Source: Gammaproteobacteria bacterium (GTDB lineage Bacteria; Pseudomonadota; Gammaproteobacteria; Steroidobacterales; Steroidobacteraceae). Taken from it: DNA of 64,000 nt. How positions within the stretch are numbered: position 1 is the stretch's first letter; each line of letters begins with the position of its first letter. The notes under the pieces are model-generated. The model worked only from the letters and a program-made list of their open reading frames with translations, was not told the origin of the DNA and did no database searches. A program made the translations under genes and the position numbers. The stretch covers positions 1-64,000 of the forward strand of contig JAQGOF010000241.1 in the NCBI GenBank assembly GCA_028293745.1, in the 5' to 3' direction. Shown here piece after piece: positions 17,025-24,364 of the stretch.

Positions 17025-18644
17025 ATGGTCATCTTCGAACTTGTCATTGGTTTGTTGCTGCTCGGTGCGATCCTGGCCCTGTGGGCCAACCGGCTGGGCG
17101 TACCGTATCCGGCGCTGCTGGCGCTGGCGGGCGCAGCACTCGCGCTGATTCCCGGAACTCCCCAGGTCATGCTCGATCCGCAACTGGCGCTGGCGCTGTT
17201 CGTGGCGCCCGTGCTGCTCGATGCCGCCTACGATGCCTCCCCGCGTGACTTGCGAGCGAACCTCAGGCCCCTCATCAGCCTGGCGCTCGTAGTAGTCGTC
17301 CTGACCATTGTTGCCGTAGCGATTGTCGCGCGAAAGCTCGTTCCAGGTATGAGCTGGCCGGTGGCGATCGCACTGGGCGCCATCGTGGCCCCACCGGATG
17401 CCTCGGCGGCAACGGCCGTGCTGCGGCGATTGAGGCCACCCCACCGGCTGCTCGTGATCCTCGAGGGTGAAAGCCTGTTCAACGACGCAAGTGCGCTGCT
17501 GGTGTACCGCTTTGCGGTCGGCGCTGCGATGACTGGAGCGACGTCCGGGTGGAAGATCCTGCCTCTTCTGCTGCTCACTTGCGGTGGCGGTGTCATCGCA
17601 GGTATCGCGCAGGCACGGCTCTACATGTGGCTCGTCCGCGGTGTCGACGATATCCAGATTTCCATCATCCTGCAGTTCGTGAGCACCTTTGCGGTCTGGA
17701 TCATCGCGGATCACCTGGGCCTCTCGGCAATCATTACCGTGGTCAGCTACGCAATGACCGTGGCCCAGGTGGCGCCCGGACGGATCGACGCACGCCACCG
17801 GATTTCTTCGTATGCCGTGTGGGAAGTGGCCGTGTTCGTCCTGAACGTGCTCGCGTTCGTGCTGATCGGCCTGCAACTGCGAACCATTCTGACTCGCATG
17901 CGTGACTCAGATTGGCACACCTACATGATCTGCGCCGGAGCGGTCTGCGTCACGGTAATCGCGGTGCGCATGCTCTGGGTCATGCTGTACGGCTATGCGA
18001 GACGCTGGAGGTTGCGGCACTTCCCACATCGCAAAACGAAGGACAAGACACCTATAACGCCGGGGGCCGGATTGGTTGTCTCATGGTCCGGTATGCGGGG
18101 AATCGTGACGCTCGCTGCGGCACTCGCGCTTCCGGACGGCTCACCGGAAGCGGGTTTCCCCTACCGCGACCTGATCATTCTCTGTGCCTTCTGCGTCGTA
18201 TTGACTACACTCGTGGTACAGGGCCTCACACTGCGGCCGCTGTTAGCAGTGTTAGGTCTGAAGGATGACGGCACGGTGGAACGGGAGGTACGGCTTGCGC
18301 GTGCCGAGACGGCTCGCGCCGCATTGCGGGTGCTGGAAGAAGAGCAGGACGGACATCCTTCGATTGAGGTACTCCGAAAAGAATACGAGGCGCGGATACG
18401 TTCGGCCGAGCGCCCCGAATCGGACGCCGCGTCGAGCGAGACGCGCATGACCGGATTGCAGCGCCGGGCGGTCAGAGTCCAGCGGGAGGCGCTCCTGGAC
18501 CTGCGCGCCCGGGAGGTCATCGGTGACGATGCCTTCCATGCGGTTGAGGAAGAGATCGATCTGATCGAGCTCACGGCCGACTCCCGTATCAAGCCGGGCC
18601 CGGAGAGCGCCGTGTCCACGGGAGCAGAGGACCACCCACGATAG
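17025..18644 (+). CDS. Na+/H+ antiporter (CPA1 family)
   Basis: Inner-membrane sodium/proton exchanger of 539 residues. It has about 12 hydrophobic segments in the first 420 residues with CPA1 hallmarks: ALGAIVAPPDASAATAVLRRL (the PPD ion-binding helix), GESLFNDASALLVYRFAVG (the ND motif) and the late SWSGMRGIVTLAAALALP. A hydrophilic tail of about 110 residues is probably a cytoplasmic regulatory domain. I chose ATG 17025, where the first membrane helix begins. The open frame back to 16767 is a shadow of DUF2252. It contributes to pH and sodium homeostasis. Confidence 0.92.
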   Translation: MVIFELVIGLLLLGAILALWANRLGVPYPALLALAGAALALIPGTPQVMLDPQLALALFVAPVLLDAAYDASPRDLRANLRPLISLALVVVVLTIVAVAIVARKLVPGMSWPVAIALGAIVAPPDASAATAVLRRLRPPHRLLVILEGESLFNDASALLVYRFAVGAAMTGATSGWKILPLLLLTCGGGVIAGIAQARLYMWLVRGVDDIQISIILQFVSTFAVWIIADHLGLSAIITVVSYAMTVAQVAPGRIDARHRISSYAVWEVAVFVLNVLAFVLIGLQLRTILTRMRDSDWHTYMICAGAVCVTVIAVRMLWVMLYGYARRWRLRHFPHRKTKDKTPITPGAGLVVSWSGMRGIVTLAAALALPDGSPEAGFPYRDLIILCAFCVVLTTLVVQGLTLRPLLAVLGLKDDGTVEREVRLARAETARAALRVLEEEQDGHPSIEVLRKEYEARIRSAERPESDAASSETRMTGLQRRAVRVQREALLDLRAREVIGDDAFHAVEEEIDLIELTADSRIKPGPESAVSTGAEDHPR

Positions 18645-18700
18645 TTTCGGGTAAGCTGCGCTCATTGCGATCCGGCGGGCATCGCCATTGAAACAGTGAC

Positions 18701-20857
18701 ATGTCAGGATTCGTCCAGGCTCTGGATTCGTACCGGAATGGAACACTGTCCAGAGATGAGCTGCTTGCAGAAATAGAGCGGCAGCTGGCGAGCGGCGAAG
18801 CCGACTCCAGTACGTTGCTCGCTGCTCTGAACAATGAACAGGCCCGGGAGCGCCTGCCCGGCAATATCCACATCGAGATCGTCCGCAAGCTGCTGCGCCG
18901 CCGCGAGAGCCCGGCCCCCCAGCTCGCCGGGCTGCGGGCGCCGCAGATTGTTGCATTGCAACTGCGTGACGACGAGGCCGCCACAGTCCTCGTGGATAAT
19001 TCCGGCGGCCGGCCACAGATGGCGCCGCTGCCGCGGCGCAAGGCGTTCATCTCTGTTGGAATGGTGCTGCACAACCGCTTCCGGCTCATCGAGCCGATCG
19101 GCGAAGGCGGCATGAGCACCGTGTACAAGGCGATCGATCTGCGCAAAGTGGAAGCGCGGGCGAGCGAAACGCACGTCGCCGTGAAGCTGCTGACCGTTCC
19201 GCTGAGCGACTTCACCGAATCGCTGGCTGTGTTGCAAAGAGAAGCGCACAAGCTGCAGACGCTTCCGCACCCGAACATCGTGCGCGTCATCGACTGCGAC
19301 CGTGACGGCCGCACGGTGTTCATGACCATGGAGTATCTGAGCGGCGAATCGCTCAAGCGCAAACTGGCATCGCCCGACCTCAAGGGCCTGCCCGCGAAGG
19401 ACGCCGAACACATCCTTACGTGCATCGCGAGCGGCCTGGCATTTGCGCATGGCAACGGCATCGTCCATGGCGACCTGAAACCCGGCAACGTGTTGGTGAC
19501 TGACAACGGCGATGTCAAGATCATCGATTTTGGCATTGCGCGTCTCATGACGCGCCATCCGCGTGCTGCTGGTGTCAACAGCGACGAGCGGCCGCGGCTG
19601 AGCGCCCTGACGCCGCCCTACGCAAGTCCGGAGATGTTGGAGAATGCGGAAGCTGATCCCCGGGATGACATCTATGCGCTTGCCTGCATTGCGCATGAGC
19701 TGTTGACGGGACGGCATCCTTTCGATCGCATGGTGGCGAACGAAGCGCGCGACAGCGGCATGAAGCTGCTGCGCCGCGGCTCGATGTCCGCCGCACAATT
19801 CAGGGCAATTGCGCGCGGTCTGGAATTCGACCGCGAAAAACGCACGCCGAGCGTCGAGCGTTTCATGGAGGAATTCACTGCCGGCACCGGCATACGAGGC
19901 GATCACATGGCAGCGCTCGTCGGGCTCGCGGTGCTGGCACTGCTGCTCGCGGCTTATTTCCTCGACCGGGCTCGAATCGAGAGCTGGCTCGCCGCCCATC
20001 GCGCACCGGGCCTCGTGCTCCCGAACCAGGGTGAAGTCTTTCGGGATTGCCCCACCTGTCCGTTGATGAAGGCACTACCGCCCGGAGTTTTCGCACAAGG
20101 TGCCGCGGACTCCCAGGCGGACGCCACGTCAATCGAAAAACCACAGCATGCAGTCAAGATCAACTACCCGTTAGGTGTGGGGGTATACGAGATCACCGTC
20201 GCAGAGTTCAGAGAATTCGCCAATGCCACGAACCACAAGAGCGCGGGCTGTCAGTTGTACAACGGCACGTGGCAGGCTAGCTCCGAGCTCAACTGGAACA
20301 ACGTCGGGTACATCCAGACTGCGACGCACCCGGTGGCCTGTGTGTCGTGGCGGGATGCGCGCGAGTACGCTGCGTGGATTTCTCACAAGACGGGCCAGCG
20401 ATATCGGCTTCCCAGCGACTCGGAATGGGAGTACGCGGCCCGGGCTGGCTCGGCAGCCCCTCGCCCATGGAACACCAACGTCCAGGCAGCCTGCACTGAC
20501 GCCAACGTCGCGGACCAGACAGCCGCGCAACAGTATCCAGGATGGAAGGTCCATCCTTGCAGCGACGGCTACATCTACTCGTCACCGGTCGGATCATTCC
20601 AGCCCAACGAATTCGGGCTGTACGACATGCTCGGGAATGTCTTCGAGTGGGTAGAGGACTGTTGGCATCCGGACTATCACGGCGCTCCCAGTAACGGCTC
20701 CGCGTGGCTGGACGGGGACTGTAGCCAGCGCGACATGCGTGGCGGCTCGTGGTTCACCGCTCCCTCTCTGGTGAGCGCATCCGCACGCAACCGGTTCGAG
20801 GACACCTACCGAAGCAACAGTGTTGGATTCCGGCTCGTACGGGAGATTCCAGAATGA
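18701..20857 (+). CDS. Ser/Thr protein kinase fused to a formylglycine-generating-enzyme-like (SUMF1) domain
   Basis: A 718-residue membrane protein in three parts. The first is an N-terminal regulatory stretch (1-120). The second is a Hanks-type kinase (about 125-395) with P-loop GEGGMS at 134-139, Lys162, HGDLKPGN catalytic loop (Asp258; HGD in place of HRD) and DFG at 276-278. A single membrane helix at 403-421 is followed by a periplasmic FGE-like domain (about 440-718). The FGE domain keeps the fold signatures YRLPSDSEWEYAARAG, GLYDMLGNVFEWVED and MRGGSWF. At the place where true FGE has its paired catalytic cysteines it reads GGSWFTAPSLVSASARNR. It is therefore unlikely to oxidise cysteine to formylglycine and may act as a sensor. 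The stop overlaps the next gene. Confidence 0.92.
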   Translation: MSGFVQALDSYRNGTLSRDELLAEIERQLASGEADSSTLLAALNNEQARERLPGNIHIEIVRKLLRRRESPAPQLAGLRAPQIVALQLRDDEAATVLVDNSGGRPQMAPLPRRKAFISVGMVLHNRFRLIEPIGEGGMSTVYKAIDLRKVEARASETHVAVKLLTVPLSDFTESLAVLQREAHKLQTLPHPNIVRVIDCDRDGRTVFMTMEYLSGESLKRKLASPDLKGLPAKDAEHILTCIASGLAFAHGNGIVHGDLKPGNVLVTDNGDVKIIDFGIARLMTRHPRAAGVNSDERPRLSALTPPYASPEMLENAEADPRDDIYALACIAHELLTGRHPFDRMVANEARDSGMKLLRRGSMSAAQFRAIARGLEFDREKRTPSVERFMEEFTAGTGIRGDHMAALVGLAVLALLLAAYFLDRARIESWLAAHRAPGLVLPNQGEVFRDCPTCPLMKALPPGVFAQGAADSQADATSIEKPQHAVKINYPLGVGVYEITVAEFREFANATNHKSAGCQLYNGTWQASSELNWNNVGYIQTATHPVACVSWRDAREYAAWISHKTGQRYRLPSDSEWEYAARAGSAAPRPWNTNVQAACTDANVADQTAAQQYPGWKVHPCSDGYIYSSPVGSFQPNEFGLYDMLGNVFEWVEDCWHPDYHGAPSNGSAWLDGDCSQRDMRGGSWFTAPSLVSASARNRFEDTYRSNSVGFRLVREIPE

Positions 20858-21591
20858 TGAGACCTTCGGTGCATCCTTTGCTCGCGCTCGCGCTGCTTCT
20901 GCCCCTTGCTGGTGGTTGCGTAAGCCGCCGCCCCCCGACCGTCGCCCACGTGCATATAGGCCATGCCATCACTGGCGTGCATGTCACTCCAAACAAGGAG
21001 GGCTATCTCGTGAGCGCCGAGCGGCGCGCCCAGGAAACGATTGACTTCACCTCGAAAGCCGCCAGCTCCCACAGCCTTCCCGAAATCAAGCGAAATATCG
21101 CCCTCGCAGCCCAGGCGACCGACTCACTGGACAACTTCGGCGTGAAGGAGTCCATCGTCATGGCAGTCAATCACGTCACGTTCGCCGCCACGTCGGATGA
21201 CGCAACCCTGAATGTGCAGAAATCGGCGCCGCAATTTGCCGCCGATTCGACGCAGGTCATTCAGCGATGCGATCTGATCGCCCTGTTGGGCAAGGACGTG
21301 CAGGCGAGCACCTCGGTCAACGACGCATCCGTCTCGGTGGCCGAAATTGCCAAGCTCGCGCAGGCTAACCTGTCAGGCGACGACTCAAACGGGGACGGCG
21401 TTGCAGGTTCGGTACCGTCGGAGTACGGTCTGCTGCAATTGCGAAAAGAGCTCGAGGCGATCGTGGCTCACGAGAACCCTCCCTACGTGACGGTGGACCA
21501 GTGGTACCTGTTCAACCTCGTCCGGCTTCCCAACGGCAAGTGGGTCTTCGACAAGTTGGGCCGCGGCGGCAACATCGAGGGGTACAAGTAG
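20854..21591 (+). CDS. Lipoprotein of unknown function downstream of the kinase
   Basis: A 245-residue protein. The signal peptide ends LAGGC, so Cys22 would be lipidated. The remainder is soluble. A segment DDSNGDGVAG in the C-terminal half resembles an EF-hand calcium loop but is not a full match. ATG 20854 overlaps the kinase stop as ATGA, so the two are translationally coupled. I do not recognise the family. Position suggests an envelope partner or target of the kinase-FGE protein. Confidence 0.75.
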   Translation: MMRPSVHPLLALALLLPLAGGCVSRRPPTVAHVHIGHAITGVHVTPNKEGYLVSAERRAQETIDFTSKAASSHSLPEIKRNIALAAQATDSLDNFGVKESIVMAVNHVTFAATSDDATLNVQKSAPQFAADSTQVIQRCDLIALLGKDVQASTSVNDASVSVAEIAKLAQANLSGDDSNGDGVAGSVPSEYGLLQLRKELEAIVAHENPPYVTVDQWYLFNLVRLPNGKWVFDKLGRGGNIEGYK

Positions 21592-21609
21592 CTCATAGCG
21601 GCGGGGTTC

Positions 21610-22557
21610 ATGAGGCTGGGTTCTTGGCGGCAGTCGCATGAAGGCAGGCGGTTCATGAGGGCAGGCGCAGGTCTGGCAGGGGCACGTCTGCCAGGAGCAC
21701 ATCTGGCAGCTGCGTTGGCGGCGCTTCTGCTCACCCTCGAGAGCGCGCCCGCGGCTGCGCAAGCTGACGCCCACGCGCGAGCCCTGGCACGAGCTGCCTG
21801 CCAAAGCGGTAAACAGTCAGAAGCCGTGACGGACGCAGAGGCGGCACTGGAACGCGATCCGAATGAGCTCGGACCTCGAATGCGGCTGGCCGACGCGCTG
21901 GTGGACCAAGGATGCTACCAGGAAGCTGTGGATGTCCTCGAGGCCGCCCAGCAGGCACGTCCCCGCAACAGCGAGCTGTCAGGCAAGCTCCGCAACGTAC
22001 GCAGCCTGGTGACCGAGCAAACCTACATCGAGGGTCTCACACAAGCCGCAGAGGGTGCGAAGCTCCAGCGGAATCAACTCCGCTGCACACGGCTGGCAGA
22101 TGTAACAGCCTGCGATGACGCCTTGAGATCCAAGCCCGACGATGAGCAGCTACTAATTGCAAAGGGCGACGCCCTCATGCAAGTAAATCACCCGGCAGAT
22201 GCAGCGGCGGCCTACCGGCACGCATCGCAGCTGAAACCCGGTGATGATGCGCTGAAAACCAAACTCGCCGCCGCCGAAACGCTCCAAGCAAGCGCCGCCC
22301 AGCCTGCCGAGAGCACTTCGCAGCTCGCCGCCGCAGATACCCCCGCAGTGCCACGACCGCCCAAGCGAACACCCGCGGCGACCGGTGTCGCGACCGCAGG
22401 CCCTACTGCGACCGCGGGCTCCACCGCGCACTCGCGCCCGGCCGCGACCAAAACCACAGCCTCAACATCAGCAACGCCGCTAGCGACAGTCGCAGCCCTC
22501 GAGCCGCAAGAGACGCGCACGTACTCAAACGAAGCCCCCCCAGGGCGAACCAACTAA
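21610..22557 (+). CDS. TPR-containing exported protein with low-complexity tail
   Basis: A 315-residue protein. A signal-like hydrophobic segment (LAAALAALLLTLESAPAAAQA, beginning near residue 32) is followed by TPR-like helical repeats (about 55-220), recognisable in AVTDAEAALERDPNELGPRMRLADALVDQG and ADAAAAYRHASQLKPGDDALKTKLA. The last 80 residues are Ala/Thr/Pro low complexity. The start is either ATG 21610 or ATG 21655, and the shorter form gives a more normal signal peptide. It is the third gene of the kinase unit, 18 bases after the lipoprotein, and probably scaffolds a periplasmic complex. Confidence 0.72.
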   Translation: MRLGSWRQSHEGRRFMRAGAGLAGARLPGAHLAAALAALLLTLESAPAAAQADAHARALARAACQSGKQSEAVTDAEAALERDPNELGPRMRLADALVDQGCYQEAVDVLEAAQQARPRNSELSGKLRNVRSLVTEQTYIEGLTQAAEGAKLQRNQLRCTRLADVTACDDALRSKPDDEQLLIAKGDALMQVNHPADAAAAYRHASQLKPGDDALKTKLAAAETLQASAAQPAESTSQLAAADTPAVPRPPKRTPAATGVATAGPTATAGSTAHSRPAATKTTASTSATPLATVAALEPQETRTYSNEAPPGRTN

Positions 22558-22603
22558 CAGTCAGCTACCCACAAGGCGGCGCATCGGTTGCAAGAGTCTT
22601 TTC

Positions 22604-22750
22604 CCGGGGGCATGAAAAACAGGATGTTTTTCTTGCAGCCTCCAGGGGTGCGACGCATGCGTCGCACGGGTTGGCCCGCGAGGGGCAACCCCGGGCTGTG
22701 AGCAGGCGCAGCCTGCGCAACCGGTTTACGGCGGTCCCGGGAAAGGCTTC
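22604..22750. repeat. Palindrome-rich non-coding block, candidate mobile or REP-cluster element
   Basis: About 147 bases between the convergent TPR and globin genes are almost entirely inverted repeats. The ends TCTTTTCCCGGG-like and CCCGGGAAAGGC-like are imperfect inverted copies (12 of 15 match). Inside are GAAAAACA/TGTTTTTC (from about 22613, 8-bp stem, loop GGA), the perfect 20-bp palindrome at 22648-22667, a GGGTT..GCCC/GGGC..AACCC stem (from about 22668) and GCAGGC/GCCTGC with loop GCA. The first stem may serve as a terminator for the TPR gene. The nested layout resembles a MITE or REP cluster. No open frame is present. Confidence 0.6.
22648..22667. repeat. Perfect 20-bp palindrome, copy 2
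   Basis: Identical to the palindrome at 803-822, within a shared 23-bp block (22647-22669). The flanks differ. Here it stands in the middle of a cluster of hairpins, between convergent genes. Confidence 0.85.
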
Positions 22751-22794
22751 TTGCAGCTGAGGCGACGTCCCCGAGACCTCTATTCCAACGACGT

Positions 22795-23259
22795 TTATCT
22801 CACATTAGCAGGCGCCTTCTGCGTCCCCGGCGCAACGAACCCAGGCTTCACAACATCCCTCTGCATCGGCGCAAGCAACGCCATCACCTTATTCTGCACC
22901 CGATACGGCACATGTACCCGCTCAAACGCAATATACAAGTCCTCAGCAAGCGCATTGAACTGCGCATTGTCGAGATTGAGCTTCGCATGCGCCTCGTGCA
23001 TGTCCCGCCCCGTGTACTTGCACGGCCCCTGCGTGATCTCGCAGAGCTGCTCGAAAATCAGCTTCTTGAACTTGCTCATGTCCGAATCCGCGAACGTGAA
23101 ATTGATCCGGTCGTCCTCCAGTATGAGGTTCGTGAACTCATCGACAACGGCTTTGAGCTTCGCCTGCCCCCCGATACGCTCGTAAAGCGTAGGGCTGGCG
23201 TGCGCGCTCATCGCCAACAACATCAACAGCACTGCCTGAAAGCCCTGCAGATACCGCAT
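22795..23259 (-). CDS. Secreted group I truncated haemoglobin
   Basis: A 154-residue protein. The signal peptide (LLMLLAMSAHA) is followed by the 2/2 globin fold with LYERIGGQAKLKAVVDEF (helix A/B), DPRI-like DDRINFTFAD, YTGRDMHEAHAKL and a C-terminal VMALLAPMQRDVV. His91 in HEAHAKL is the proximal haem ligand. Most bacterial truncated globins are cytoplasmic, so a signal peptide predicts a periplasmic haem protein, for NO/O2 chemistry or haem transfer. The start is ATG 23259, or ATG 23292, which overlaps the DUF3034 stop and has GGCGGG upstream. Either way it is coupled to DUF3034. Confidence 0.88.
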   Translation of the reverse strand: MRYLQGFQAVLLMLLAMSAHASPTLYERIGGQAKLKAVVDEFTNLILEDDRINFTFADSDMSKFKKLIFEQLCEITQGPCKYTGRDMHEAHAKLNLDNAQFNALAEDLYIAFERVHVPYRVQNKVMALLAPMQRDVVKPGFVAPGTQKAPANVR

Positions 23260-23291
23260 GGTGGACGCCTCGCGCAATTTGTCGAGTCTCA

Positions 23292-24221
23292 TCAGAATCC
23301 CGCCTGTACCGACAGGTACGGACCATCCTGGTGCTTCGTAACCCCCGTCACGGGAGCGAGAACGCTGCCTATGTTCAGATAGGCGGCCACCAGCGACAGG
23401 TTCCTCGTCGGCGTCCACGCGGCGAAAATGCTCCACGCGTTCGTCTGGTCATCGACAGAGAGATTGTGCGGCCCGGTTCGAATCTCGCCCCCCAGCGCCA
23501 GCTTGCGTGTCAGCAGGTAGGCGATCGTTCCCTCGGGCTTGGTGGAGTAGCCGCGGTGCCGATCCCCCCCGAAGCCGAGCAGCCCGAACTGGTTGGCCTT
23601 GGTCTCGCGCACCACGGCGTTGACCAGCACGCTCTCGGCGAGAAATACCTTGGTGGCAACAAGGTAGATGTCGGTCGAATGCTCGGCCTGCGCCCCGAGC
23701 TGCATGGGATTGATGAGCCCCGTCAGGTCCGCGGCCTTCACGGACTGCGCGTGCTTGATGCCATCGTTGTGCTTGTACTCGGCGCCTATCGCAATTTGCG
23801 GCAGCCAGGAATCCTGGCCATAGATGGCGTCCCCGAACAATTTGACCTTGAGGCCATAGACGTCCTGCTTCACCCCGAGCCCATCGAGCGCGGTCCCCGT
23901 GACGTCGAGCTGCTGGCGGGTGTATGACAATTCGACGCGGTCGAACAGGCCCGCCGCGACTCCGTAGGTATACAGGTGCAGATCGCGGAGTTGGATATTC
24001 GTGAAATGCGCGTTTGCGCCCCAGCTCGTGCTCGAGCCATAGCCGCTGATGAATGCCAGCGGGACCAGCCCGCCACCTCCGCTGCCTTCCAGGTCACTGA
24101 AGCCGGCAGTCAGCGGCAGCTTGCCCTCATCGGTGCCGAAGAGATTTTCGGCCCGGGCGTCCTGCGGATTCATCCACCCCAACGCCACTGCCGCGGCGCA
24201 CACGACGAATATTGTTTTCAT
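23292..24221 (-). CDS. DUF3034 family outer-membrane protein
   Basis: A 309-residue exported protein with signal peptide KTIFVVCAAAVALGWMNPQDARA. The mature part has DUF3034 features: GKLPLTAGFSDLEGSGGGGLVPLAFISGYG at the N-terminus and alternating beta strands to the end, SVQAGF, closed by phenylalanine, so a beta-barrel is likely. ATG 24221 sits directly after GAAGGA. ATG 24239, six codons upstream, is possible. It is upstream of, and coupled to, the truncated globin, which suggests the two work together in the envelope. Confidence 0.85.
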   Translation of the reverse strand: MKTIFVVCAAAVALGWMNPQDARAENLFGTDEGKLPLTAGFSDLEGSGGGGLVPLAFISGYGSSTSWGANAHFTNIQLRDLHLYTYGVAAGLFDRVELSYTRQQLDVTGTALDGLGVKQDVYGLKVKLFGDAIYGQDSWLPQIAIGAEYKHNDGIKHAQSVKAADLTGLINPMQLGAQAEHSTDIYLVATKVFLAESVLVNAVVRETKANQFGLLGFGGDRHRGYSTKPEGTIAYLLTRKLALGGEIRTGPHNLSVDDQTNAWSIFAAWTPTRNLSLVAAYLNIGSVLAPVTGVTKHQDGPYLSVQAGF

Positions 24222-24327
24222 TCCTTCGGATCCGTCCATCACCAACACGTTGTATCCACAGGTGCAGATCTTACGGCATCCGCGGCAACTCGCGTGTATC
24301 ATCGCGCGCTGCGATCGTGCACCGCAG

Positions 24328-24361
24328 CGCCGGCCCCGCCGGATACTTCGTAGTCCGAAGT
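24328..24361 (-). terminator. Double hairpin after the DUF885 gene
   Basis: On the minus strand, immediately after the DUF885 stop, ACTTCG and CGAAGT (24345-24361) form a 6-bp stem, followed by a CCGGC/GCCGG stem (about 24328-24342). There is no U-run, so intrinsic termination is uncertain. It separates the DUF885 gene from DUF3034. Confidence 0.35.
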
Positions 24362-24364
24362 TGG

